Origin: Grammothele lineata | Lineage: Eukaryota; Basidiomycota; Agaricomycetes; Polyporales; Polyporaceae | DNA: 31,330 bases | Direction of reading: 5' to 3' | Assembly (NCBI GenBank): GCA_002150815.3 | Contig: NDFF03000162.1 | Coordinates: 1 to 31,330, forward strand | In this document: positions 10,419-21,019 of the stretch, piece after piece | How the letters are laid out: each line of letters starts with the position of its first letter | Position numbering within the stretch: the first letter of the stretch is position 1 | Notes under the pieces: model-generated | The model's input: the letters and a program-made list of their open reading frames with translations, nothing else | Told to the model about the DNA's origin: nothing | Databases searched by the model: none | Program-made: the position numbers and the translations under genes

Positions 10419-10947
10419 CTAGCGCAGGTAGCGTGTTGCTTTTGGAAATGGCATATCCTGTGCGAATGATTGTCCGAACACCCTGCATTGTCTCAGCATG
10501 CAATGTGATTGGCCAGGAAAAGCGTACGCACCGTCTGCCGAACTTAAATGTGACGAAGTGAGGCCTCGCGCACCCGTTCCATATTGGCTGTGGTCTAGAC
10601 AGCTCCCCGATAGGAATTCTTCCGTGTCCACACACATATCTCGGGTCTGGGAAAGATGCTCTATCGAACGGTACCTCGTAAGACACGACCCTAAGCCAAT
10701 TGGCTGCACCGTACGCACCACGCATCACCCGCTTCCCAGCAAGGATTTAAACCTCTGTCATACACTCCGTACACCATGCTACCATGCTCCACTCTGAGAG
10801 GCGCGTCTTTAGGGAAGCATTCGAGTTTATCGAGGGATGCGCGGGGGTAAGCCGTCGGCGAAGTGTGGCTGGCGGTCTGATCTGGCTACGACGTAGAGCT
10901 TCACGTATGTCGTCTGGCGGCACGTAATCACAGTGGTCGGCAGTCAA
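10419..10947 (-). pseudogene. degraded P450 fragment resembling copy E (relic 2)
   Basis: Several P450 pieces lie in order on the minus strand but in different frames. Near 10660-10560 are FPDPRYV, DTEEFL and LDHSQYGTGAR, corresponding to the YPDPEEFxPERFLD region. Then comes HFVTFKFGRRC at about 10555-10525, followed by GTACGC, exactly where the intact copies have FGFGRR and a splice donor. Further on, at about 10470-10425, is SFAQDMPFPKATRYLR, matching FAEDMLFLFAARILH of copy E better than the FAEST of A-D. The Cys-Pro-Gly core is lost and stops interrupt every frame. A possible upstream trace (TADHCDYVPPDDI, 10947 downward) resembles TADDDYEGFFIP of copy E but is weak. The sequence down to about 10050 shows nothing more. 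Confidence 0.6.
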
Positions 10948-11747
10948 TGCTTGGATAGGTTTTTAATGCTTTTGTAGGCACAGGATCTACTATCAAACCT
11001 ATAAGGACCGAGTCGTTCGGACAGGATCGCACGAGGGATGGATCATGGCGTAGGTGTTGTAATTGAGACATACCCAAACTGCCCAACGATAACTTCTAGT
11101 TCATTTGGTTCATAACAGCACGGTGTGCGAATGACAGGGTTGTTGATCAGACGCAAGTCCCGGGAACGGCTTGAAAGTTTGAAGGGCGAGACGACCCGCT
11201 ACATCGGTCGTAGGTGACATAGGACATGAGCCTTGAGACGAGACGTGCGCGTGAGACCTGGCGATGGAGGAAGCAGGCATCAAAAGCATGGAGGTAGGCC
11301 TGGGGGCGCGCTAGGAAGATAGGGGCCGTGTCAGAGTGACACTCAGCCTGGAAGAGGACGCGAGGAAGAGGACACGTCCCTCGCGCTCCTCCGAGCGGCA
11401 AGGCTCATGATCATGACGAGGACGCGCGACGGATAGGCGCTTTCAGACATATGATTGATGACGTCACCCACTTGAGCCTGTATTCAGCGTCAGACAGGCA
11501 AATTCCAGCCGAAAGGTTCGTTTGAGGGTTGTTTCAACATTGCTGAGTTGAACATCAAATCCGCATTGTCTATAGCAAAATTCGAGCTATTTGTCCTTGA
11601 CTTCTTACAATCCAACTGGGGACACGAATTGGCTACATGGAACTCGGCACTGGCACCTCCACCTGCACCGGTCATATCATCATTGACGTCGCGGTGTCCG
11701 AAGGATTCATTCCCCGGCCCCAGCGGCCTCCCGGAAACAGCTTATCC
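10948..11747. other. spacer between relic 2 and P450 copy D
   Basis: No gene is recognised. The open frame at 11147-11401 (minus) and the one at 11548-11847 (+), which runs across the end of copy D, show no familiar domain. A perfect TGACGTCA octamer (CRE-like) lies at 11459-11466 and a 12-base palindrome at 11405-11416, both downstream of copy D and of uncertain meaning. Confidence 0.35.
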
Positions 11748-13860
11748 CTACATACTGAACTGGAGTACTAACGCTTCCGCGCTCTTAGAGCGAGGCTTGA
11801 TGTCGCATTTGACGTCTTGCAAGAAACTATGGAGGTTGACATACTGAGCTGACTTCTAGTATGCCGACAGTGGCACCTCAGAAGTCGGTCATACTTACGA
11901 AACTAACTCACTGCTGGCGCGTGGCTTGACACAGACAGGTTTTCCTCCTTCATCTAATGGTGGAGTGATGTTGAAAACATGGAGCACGGACGCAAAGTAG
12001 ATAAACGCTGTCGACTCTGCGAAATACCTCCCAGGGCAGATGCTGTTAATATGTTGGTCACAAATATCAACCTGCATTGAAAGCACAGACGATAAACGTA
12101 CCGTCGCCCGAAACCGAACGCGATTTTTCTAGGATCCCGAACATTAGGGTCCAGTTTTCCGTCCTTCAAGAAACGTTCGGGAATGAATTCCTCTGGCTGC
12201 GGATATACTTCTGAATCCTTCAACATCGCCCTACGCCGGATCGTGTTTGTGAGAAGCGCACAAAGATGTATTTGATGGCTCTCACCATATGTTTGGAACG
12301 ACAGTTGTATTCCGAGGAACCCGATACCCTTCGAACTCGTCATCCACGGTGTTCACATGGGGAACACCAGTAGGGGCGACCGGGTGCCACCGCAGGCACT
12401 CCATGAATAAAGCGTTTACGTAGGGCAAGCCTTCACGATCGCTGAATGTTGGCAACCGAGCCGTCCCGACCACTGTATCCAACTCGGCCTGCGCGGCCTT
12501 TTGAACCTCCGGATACATGGACATCGCTACAAAGAAGGCGAGAAGCAGACTTGCCGTCTTCCGAAGCGGGTAAGTGGTGGACGAAAGTCTATCTACACCG
12601 ATGAAGCATGTGGACGTGACTGACCGTATCAATGCCGGCTAGAAGGACATTTGAGTAAGTAGAAACAGAGGAAAAGTGTATCTGACCCCACCGGCGTACG
12701 CAATGGCGACTACGTTCTTTGCTACCTCTGTTTCAGAGTGAAGGGGGCCAGCCTCTCCACGATCGTGCATTGTCTGGAGTATAGCAGCCATGGCGCTGTT
12801 GGTACCCTTGCCTAATTCCTGTGGGAAATCCAGTCAATACGCCGTTCATTATGACCCGCGAGAGTTGAATATTCGTACAAGCTGCTCCATAGCGCCTTTC
12901 CACGGAACATTGCGAAGGTCGAAGGTTAGTTGGCGTGACCTTTCCATTTCCTGAAGGAAGCCCATGAAGGGTAGCCACGAAGGAAGACGAGCCAGGAAGG
13001 GAAATGACTCAAGGACCGCATAGGGAGTTATCAAGTGACCGGTTTGAACAGCCTTCTCGGCCAGGTTGATGTAGTGGTCGTTATCCGTGGCAACATCTAG
13101 CCCGTACGTAGATTTGATTGTTGCGGACCCTATACAACTAGCAAGGAATTTGCAAGCGTGTTAGTGTAGAGACGCACGTGCATTACATCGCAAAGGTACT
13201 GCTCACTAGCGAATATGGTTCAAGAGACTGGAAGGATCCCGTATGAGACGGAGTAGGAATCTTCGAGCGCTTGCTTCTTCATCAGGCTCGTATCTCCTGA
13301 CAGCCCCGAGATGGAATTGTTGCCAAAACACCCTTCGGTGATGGCGCCACTGCATCCCATACGGCATAGCGCTGAAGGGCCACTCCCATCCCGTGCTGCG
13401 GGACAAATCAGAGTCTGAACAAGACGTTGTACTGTACTCACAGATTAGCCATGTTCAAGTGCGGCCTAGACGAATATATAGCAGCGCGCTTCTCGAGCAG
13501 CTTCACTGCCGAGCCGAAGTCGTTCACAACGAGTAGGGATTGAACTCCAACGTTGAGATAGACGAATTTCCCTGCACGATTTCCAAAGGAATCAGTGTTA
13601 CTAAACCGTTCAACGTCGACAGTAGACGTCCACCCACCATTGGAATACCGGCATCCGAGGTCGCGATATGCAAGCCAAGGGCACTCCATCGGTATATCGA
13701 ATAGATTACCAACGAGAGGCCATCCGGGAGGTCCGGGAGGCAGGGGAAAGCTCCGAGTGCCCCGTCTAGAAAGGCTGGACTGGTAGCCGACGTAGATCAC
13801 AGCGCTGAGAGCGCCGGCCAAAAGCAGGACGGTCCAGCAACTGACAGGTAGGGGGTCCAT
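11748..13860 (-). CDS. cytochrome P450 monooxygenase, OrdA/CYP64-like (array copy D, intact)
   Basis: This is a heme-thiolate monooxygenase closely related to copies A-C; the substrate is unknown. The start is the ATG at 13860 (MDPLPVSCW). Checked exon borders are 13860-13638, 13571-13442, 13395-13207, 13137-12879, 12818-12692, the micro-exon 12638-12625, then three further exons and a last exon ending at TAG 11750-11748. Summed lengths give about 521 residues with no stop. Hallmarks are an anchor (residues about 9-26), LPPGPPGWPLVGN, the helix C region RRVFWQQFH, helix I AGIDTT, ECLR, FIPERF, FGFGRRICPGR, and a final DIKPRS. Exon sizes match copy A almost exactly (130, 259, 14, 272, 129 and 144 bases are shared), which supports both models. 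Together with A and E it is one of three copies able to make a full protein. Confidence 0.88.
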
Positions 13861-13895
13861 GGCAACTTTCCGAAGCTGCGACCCCGTCAGCTGCC

Positions 13896-13906
13896 TTCTT
13901 ATATGC
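13896..13906 (-). promoter_or_regulatory. TATA-like box of P450 copy D
   Basis: The minus strand reads GCATATAAGAA, about 37-46 bases before the ATG at 13860, matching the position of the boxes of copies A-C. Confidence 0.45.
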
Positions 13907-14221
13907 AGCCAACCATGCATATAGCCGCGTTCTTGGTTCAGCGATACCCTTCTTGGTGCAGCGACACCCGTCAGTGAAGTGAGCATAACTTAAAGCCCGG
14001 AAAGTCTATCTAATTACTTACTCAACAATGGGATAACTCACGGGTGCCAAGGATTGTTGACGCGGGAGAACTCAACTTGTATATTCCAACCTCTTGGGCT
14101 GTACATGCTGAAGATCAGACACTTTCTGTAGTCGTATGAGAACGTAAGACCGAAACAGGTTTGGAAGTAACTCTGGAAAGCGTCTAGATTGTGGCTGGAT
14201 ATTGAACTATACAGGGTGCAG

Positions 14222-16240
14222 TCACGTATGCACACCCCCGGATCGCGGCCTGATAGTACATCTCGAGTCCTGGAAGTATCTTTATACGGGAGAACGTTGA
14301 GTTTGAATGACCGGAAAACCTTTCTGAACAGCACTTACGATACAAGCCCTGAGGTGCGCTCAAGTTGAATCTTGATAGGATTGCCATCAGGGTCGACAGG
14401 CGGCGACATAACGAACGAGTGCAGGATACGCGCTGCAAAAAGGAACAACATGTCTTCCGCGAAGTACCGTCCAGGGCACACACTAGGTTGTGTCAGAGCG
14501 TGATGAGGTCGGTATAGAAAAGAAGGCACACGCACCGTCGACCGAATCCGAAGATGACGGAATCGGGGTCCATCGCGCTCGATCCGGGGCGTCCATCGTC
14601 CAAGAAGCGTTCTGGTCTGAACTCTTCGGGGTCCGGGTATAACTCGGGATCGTGGAGAATGGACCTAACCCACACGTGGCCTCCCGTAAGACACGAGCTC
14701 GTCAACGAACGTAAATTGTGATGGGCGTACCAAGCATTGACGAGCGTCGTGGTTCCCGCAGGGATGAAAAACCCCTCGTAGTCGTCGTCCGCAGTGCTAT
14801 GATGCGCCACGCCAAGAGGAGTAGACGTATGCCACCGATTGACCTCCTTGAGGAGCGCGTTGAGGTAGGGAAGTGCTGGACGATCGGCGAAGATCGGCTG
14901 ACGGTTCGGCCCAACCACGGCATCGAGCTCCGCTTGTGCCTTCTGCTGGACATTCGGCCACAGAGACATCGCTACGAACAACGTCTGCAGTGCTGCCCAT
15001 TGCTGTCGGCGAGATGGTTAGTATCCCATCGGAATAGCCGTGAGGTACACCTCACTGTGTCGAGACCAGCTATTTTACAAACGCGTGAGGGCCGAGGATG
15101 TCTACGCATATACATGGTAACTTGCCTGCGTAGGTCATCGCGATGGCGTTCTGAGCTACTTCCTCCTCTTCAGCTACCAGCGTTGGGTCAAGATCTGGTA
15201 TCTCGTTGATCATGCGGCTCGCGACGCTGGGTAGAGCTGTTCCTTCCCTCTTCGGCATGTAAGTCTCCGAATAAGATGTCAGAAAAAGACGTAACACACC
15301 AGATGACCTTTCATCGTCTCCCATGGGACATTCCGAAGTGCTAACGAGGCTTTCTTGTCCTCCTGAAGGCGTCGCAAGAACCCAGTGCCAGGCAGCCATG
15401 TAGGTGCGTGAGCGATGAACGGGAAGTATTCAAGAAGTGTTGATCCTTTGACGAGCACGTCGATGCTCTCTATAGCTCTTTCAAGTACATGTATGAAGGG
15501 GTCGTCGTGCTCTGAAAGCTCGAGCCCGTGGACAATCTTGCACATGGCTATAGAAAGCGCGCTGCACGAGCGCGAGTGAACCTCACATAAAGAGGGGATG
15601 CCAGACTCCAGACTCACTAACGGATGTGCGCGTTGAACTGTTCAGGGCTCTCAATGAGCCCTGTCACGAGGCGGTCAACTCCTTCCTTCATCGCGGCATG
15701 GTATTCTGACATGACATCCGGATGGAATTGTTGGGTGAACGCTCGCCTATGTCGCCTCCACCACCGTCCGTAAGGAAAGAACGCAAAAGCCCAGCCCCAG
15801 CCGGCTCTGAGAACCGTTACTTCGCATATCATGTTCGATATTAAAAGAACTCACAGGGATATCACGTTGGATACGGGTCGTGACGAGTGAATATTCGACC
15901 GTTTCTCTAGGAGATCGACTGCAACGCGGACATCATTGATTATGAGCATAGGATGTCCCATCACTTCTAGATAGACCAGATTGCCTGTACCAGATCGTGA
16001 GCCTTCCGGGTCAGACGGACCTCTGGAGGGTAACACACCATAGGTCTTCGAGATCTCCCTGTATGCTAGCCACGGAGACGATCCTCGTGGGAGATCCAGC
16101 AGGTTTCCAACGATGGGTAACCGGGGTGGGCCAGGAGGCGTGGGGCGTCCTCGTCTTCTCTCCACGAACCTCGCTCTCTTTCGCTGATAACGGACTAGCA
16201 GGCCGCACAATATAGCAAAGAGGACTGCAGGTACAAGCAT
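14222..16240 (-). CDS. cytochrome P450 monooxygenase, OrdA/CYP64-like, divergent (array copy E, intact)
   Basis: This is the most divergent and first-positioned member of the array. It starts at the ATG at 16240 (MLVPAVLFAILCGLLV anchor, basic stretch, then PTPPGPPRLPIVGN). The ten-exon layout and phases of A-D are kept. Features are AGWGWAFAFFPYG, WWRRHRR, helix I AGLDTQ through the micro-exon 15069-15056, helix K EVNR, FRPERF, FGFGRRVCPGR with the heme Cys, and a last exon reading SYFQDSRCTIRPRS with stop TGA 14224-14222. All motif residues are present; Gln follows the helix I Thr where A-D have Thr. The intron before the micro-exon (15125-15070) starts with GC (GCAAGT), the known minor GC-AG class. 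The end of the last exon was chosen because only that acceptor restores the family C-terminus. The protein is about 510 residues; function in detail is unknown. Confidence 0.84.
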
Positions 16241-16310
16241 TGGCGAAGATAATGCAGACTATGATTGCAAGAGGGCACCCCATGGAACTTGAGATGACAA
16301 TACCAACGCT

Positions 16311-16320
16311 CTATATGCGC
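16311..16320 (-). promoter_or_regulatory. possible TATA-like box of P450 copy E
   Basis: The minus strand reads GCGCATATAG about 71-80 bases before the ATG at 16240, further away than in copies A-D. The longer distance makes it less certain. Confidence 0.3.
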
Positions 16321-17233
16321 ATACCCTGTGAGTTGCTGAATGCATCCGAGTAGCGCCGCATGGGAGGCTCTTACACGTGTCCTTACGGCACTGAACCCAA
16401 TGACCCGAGCCACACTCCCCTCGTGTACACGTCCATACGTAGCCGTTGCCTTAGTCGGAAGACTTGCGCCAGGGATTATCTTGCGAACATCTACCGCTCC
16501 GAGAGTGGGGCGCGGCTCGCTAACCAGGACGTCTAGCTGATCTTGGACAGCGGCTCGCACGCGATAGCCATCAAAAGACGTTTGCTGCTGCTTATCGTCA
16601 AGTTAGGAGAACTTATGCTGAGCAAGGGCGACGAATGCGATGGGCAAGCGGAGGGAGGCTGACGTCGATGCGCGCCAGCAGAAAGCGGAGGTCGGCAATG
16701 GGACTCGGCAAGCGGCATGCCCCGCGCGCCACTGCGGCAACCCCGGAGCGGAAGGTCGGGCCGAAGAGATGGGCGGTCACTTCCTTTTGTGATAACGCTT
16801 AACGGACGGCTCTATACTTACAGCAGCTGTGGCCAGTACTTGAGGCGTCGGTGAGGCGCTCCCCGCAAAGGACGCACCTTTTCCTCGTCAGCCTCCCTGG
16901 ACTCGCAGCTTGCTCCTGACCACATCCCCCTTGTTGCTGCGGACGCCCCCGTTTTCCGGCTCAAGCTTTCTGACGAGTTCGGCGCGACCTTTTCTTGCTC
17001 CACGACCCACTCGAATCCATCACCAATATATTCGACACGAACACCACACGACGCAACACGATACAGTTCCCTTCCATTGCCTGCTAAGTATAGCTGGAGA
17101 TGCAGGAGTTCTCTGGAGCGCTCATCGCCATCGCGCGACGCGCTCTAAGCCGGAGAGAGGCACAGGAGCAGGCATGTTGTTCTGAAATGACCTGTCCCGA
17201 ACCTGGCTGACCACCCACCGCGACGGCGTGCAG
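16321..17233. other. spacer with the 5' region of the antiporter gene
   Basis: No gene is recognised with confidence. A minus-strand frame at 16195-16560 lacks family motifs. From about 16900 the sequence becomes pyrimidine-rich and lacks a long open frame, as expected for the leader of the + strand antiporter. The first coding exon of that gene must lie here: the acceptor at 17228-17233 (GTGCAG) has no in-frame ATG before an upstream stop. Several ATGs (17109, 17174, 17187) are candidates, but none could be joined with confidence. Confidence 0.35.
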
Positions 17234-20200
17234 GGGGGTCTTCTGAGCGGACAAGACCCCAGTGCCGTCAATTTGTCAGATCCCATACGATTGTGGATCA
17301 TCCAAGTTGGTGAGTGTCGACCGGTGTCTACCAGTCAAAGCTTCCCCGCTCGTGTTTTCTCGTCCCACCTGGTGCCCTATGATGGCTCCTTTCACCAGCC
17401 TCGATGCGTGAAGCTACAACATCCGGTTTTATTCAATTCTCTGTCGATTTTGTTCGGATTTTGGCCACTGGCACTCAGCTGACCAAATTGGGGCTTTCCA
17501 TGGCTGACCACATGCGCTTTTTCAGGTGTCATCATCCTGACCACCCAGATATTGGCACTTGGCCTGCGCAAGATTAGACAACCAAAAGTCATCGCGGAGG
17601 TCATCGGAGGGATCCTTCTAGGCACGTTATTTCTTCACTTTGCGTAGCGTCGAGCTGACGGTCCCTGCAGGTCCTACGGCTTTTGGTCGCATCCCCGGAT
17701 TCTCGCAACACATCTTTCCCGAAGAGTCTCGCTCCTACCTCTCCCTCGTGGCGAATATTGGTCTTTGCCTTTTCCTATTCCTGGTCGGGTTGGAAATCGA
17801 CGCTGCAGTCATTAAGCGAAATGCTCGTCTTTCTGTGACCGTGGCCATGGCTGGCATGTGCCTTCCTTTCGGTGAGTACCGAATCCTGAGCAGAACCAGT
17901 TTGTCTAATCTCCACCTCGATCAGGTCTTGGTGCTGGGCTTGCCGTACCCCTTTACCACACCTTCATCGACTCCTCCGTCAAATTTACTAACTTCATGCT
18001 TTTCACCGGCGTGGCATATTCGATCACGGCCTTCCCCGTCCTGTGCCGTATCCTCACGGAGTTGAAGTTGCTCGACACCACAGTGGGCATCGTCGTCCTT
18101 TCCGCAGGCGTTGGCAACGACATCATAGGCTGGACACTTCTCGCCCTCAGCGTTGCTCTTGTCAATGCAGGCTCCGGCCTCATGGCACTTTGGATCCTCC
18201 TCGTCTGTGTAGGCTGGACGCTCTTCTTGCTGTTCATCGTCAAGAGGGCGCTCTTCTGGCTAGCACGGCGTACAGGATCGATCCGTGATGGTCCTACCAT
18301 GTTCTTCATGACTGTAGTCATCCTTCTTCTCTTTGGCTCCGCCTTTTTCACTGACATCATCGGGGTATGTGCGTTCACCGGAAATCAATGTTTCGCGCTA
18401 ACTCATCTATTCTAGGTGCATGCCATTTTTGGAGCCTTCCTGGCTGGTATCATCGTTCCCAGAGAAGGTGGTTTAACGATTGCTCTTACCGAAAAACTTG
18501 AAGATATGGTTTCCATCATCTTCTTGCCCCTCGTAAGTTTCAACGCTGGCTTAGTTCCGTTCTATTTCTCATCGATTTCTAGTACTTCACTCTGTCTGGT
18601 CTCTCGACGGATCTCGGTTTATTGAACAATGGTGAGTACGCGTGCTCTTATTCCGCCATTGATGTCTGACTTTTTCTGCCAAGGTATTACGTGGGGATAC
18701 ACGATTGCCATCTGCGCTCTCGCGTATTTCGGCAAGTTCGGTGGATGCCTTGCAGCAGCTCGATGGGCTGGATTTAGCTGGCGTGAATCCGGCGCAATCG
18801 GCTCTTTGATGAGCTGCAAAGGGTGCGTGTTATCTGCACGTTCCACGCGCATTTGCTAATATCTCGCACAGTCTCGTGGAACTTATCGTCCTTAATGTCG
18901 GCCTTTCCGCGGGGATCCTCTCCCAGCGCGTGTTCTCCATGTTTGTGCTGGAGGCATTGCTTCTCACGTTCATGACCACTCCCGCTGTGACTTTCTATTA
19001 TCCTCCGGAGGTCCGCGTCCGTGCCTCTGCCGGGGGTGCCAATTGGGGTGCCGCTCCTGGTACAGATGGGGCTGGCAGCGAAGGCGGCGTTCAACGCATC
19101 GAGGGCCAAGTCAAAAGCGACGAGGAAAAGAAGACCCGCTTCACTGTCGTCCTGGACAAGATCGAACACCTGCCTGGAATGCTGTCGCTTTCTCAACTTA
19201 TCATCCCGCCACCACCGCCGTACGGCGGTAGCGATCTCCGTGCCACCTCAGCGACGACCGTTAATGACCCTGAAGAATCATCGGCTCCGATATCGCTCGA
19301 TGCCATACGCCTCATTGAACTCTCCGACCGCACTTCCGCGGTCATGAAGTCGTCCAATACCGAATTGCTCACCGCGACCGACCCCATTCTCGACATCTTC
19401 TCGACATTTGGTGCACTTCATGGGGTTCCCGTTAGCAACTCGTTATCGATTGTCCCCTTCGAGGATCTCGGCGCTACCGTCGCTGAACATGCTACGCGCA
19501 ACGACTCTCAGCTCGTTCTCGTCCCTTGGCTGCCGCCGTTTTCCTCGATCAGCAACGCTCCTTCTCAACCTACACAAGGCGCCAGCACCGACCCGGCGCA
19601 GGCCAGTGGTCCTGCCGCCTCGACTGGCGGTGCGATGCTCAACACCCGTCTCGGGAACCCTTTCGAAGCTATCTTCCGGGCCACCTCCGCCGGCGCTGAA
19701 GACCGCGACGTGTCGCTCTCGCACTCACAATTTATTCGTGGCCTGTTCGGAGCCGCCAAGACGGACGTCGCGCTCTTTGTCGACCGCCACACCCCCGGGA
19801 GCGGCTCAGGCCTAGCGGTCGCACGCGGAGGCGTACACCGACTCTTTGTACCCTTCTTTGGCGGGCCCGACGACCGTCTCGCGCTTGACTTCGCAGTGCA
19901 GCTGTGCGCGAATCCGAGGATTAGCGCCACTATTGTGCGCATCACGAAGCGCGAGGAGGTTCCGCTCGTACAGTCCTCGAGTGGCAATTCGACGGAGAAG
20001 CCTCCTGTTGGCTCCGCCGGATTTTCTGTGCCCGAACCCGCTTACGTGCAGAACACGACCACCGTCGCCTCGGTGAGCTCAGACATATATGCGTGACGTA
20101 TCTCCAGTAACTGACTGTACTTCTTGCCAGGTCTTCCCCGACACTGTCTACGGCCGTGCAACGACACAGACGCGCCTGCAGTCCGAAACCGCGGACAACA

Positions 20201-20550
20201 TCGCGTGGACGAAGTACACGCACAACGAAGACCCTGCACTGGCGCCCGCGCTCTCGCGCATGACCTTCTCGGAGGCCGCGACGCCCACTCCCCTCCACTA
20301 CGTAGTCGATGAGGCGAGCCGCCTTTCCGCCGCTGCGGTCGAGGAGCGCACGCGGCTGATCGTGCTGACGGGCCGTTCGCGCCGCATGGCGGTCGAGGAC
20401 CACTCAGCGGAGCTCAAAGCGTACGTCGAGGAGCACGGAGGCATCCGGGGCCCGGTGAGGCGCACCGTCGGAGACATCACGACCGCGCTTGTCGTCTCGG
20501 GCTGCCAGGCGAACGTGATCGTGTTCCAGGCGGCGGTGGCGACGGAGTGA
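17234..20550 (+). CDS. KHA1: K(+)/H(+) antiporter of the CPA2/KHA1 type (first exon unresolved)
   Basis: This monovalent cation/proton exchanger of internal membranes in fungi serves K+ and pH homeostasis. Exons found are 17234-17309, 17526-17621, 17671-17871, 17925-18364, 18416-18532, 18583-18631, 18684-18822, 18872-20072 and 20131-20550. They sum to 2739 bases (912 residues and stop). The N-terminal half is the Na+/H+ exchanger fold with about 12 membrane segments: ILALGLRKIRQPKVIAEVIG, FLVGLEIDAAVIKRNAR, GVAYSITAFPVLCRIL, VVLSAGVGNDIIGWTLLA, HAIFGAFLAGIIVPREG and SLMSCKGLVELIVLNVGL. From about residue 375 follows a long soluble tail rich in Ala, Ser and Gly with stress-protein-like segments (LFVPFFGGPDDRLALDFAVQ), as in CHX/KHA1 proteins. 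The intron after GGILLG begins GC (17622-17670). The start Met lies upstream and was not found. The family is clear; the symbol is by analogy with yeast. Confidence 0.9.
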
Positions 20551-21019
20551 AGTACTCTTTTGATACCCTCCTGGACTTGTGAGGTATACCAACTTCTGCG
20601 AGCTGTTGGCTTGCACATTACGACTACACTCACGACACAACGCTCTACGCACATCACTACTTTCTGTCTCCGTATACTTGTAGCACTACCACGCAAATCG
20701 CTTTCAATTAGTGATACTTTGCACCCACTGTACTATCTATCGCACATATCTTCAATGCATTGCACTTGTTAGACCTGCCGCCAGCCTTGCTTCTGTAGGG
20801 GCTCTAGGCACCACAGCTCCGAACTGGAAGCGTCGTTGAGGCGCCCAGCCTCGGGCCTTGGCGCCGGCGCAGAACGATCGGTCACGTGCTCCAAAAGTTT
20901 CCGGCGAGGATTTTGGTGCTCGCTGTGGCCGACGTCGTGCTCGTTGCTCCGCCCGTCCTCGCCGCCTTACCTCGCCGCACTCTTCCATTGTTGTTCGCCC
21001 AGTCTTTTTGGCGGCAAAG
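20551..21019. promoter_or_regulatory. intergenic region and NOP56 promoter, with E-box CACGTG
   Basis: This 469-base gap holds the 3' end of the antiporter gene and the promoter of NOP56. A palindromic CACGTG is present at 20883-20888, about 135 bases before the NOP56 ATG. Such boxes bind bHLH factors in fungi, but no site function can be shown here. No TATA box is evident, and no gene fits. Confidence 0.4.

Noticed and set aside
11405..11466. Palindrome TCATGATCATGA and CRE-like octamer TGACGTCA near each other.
   Set aside because: They lie downstream of P450 D rather than in a promoter, are single copies, and short motifs of this size are expected by chance.
1545..16240. The P450 array as a secondary-metabolite gene cluster.
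   Set aside because: No terpene synthase, polyketide or peptide synthetase, prenyltransferase, transporter or pathway regulator is visible in the window; the array alone does not define a pathway.
16195..16560. Minus-strand frame upstream of P450 E as a separate gene.
   Set aside because: It has no recognisable motif, contains the P450 E promoter region, and no plausible exon neighbours were found.
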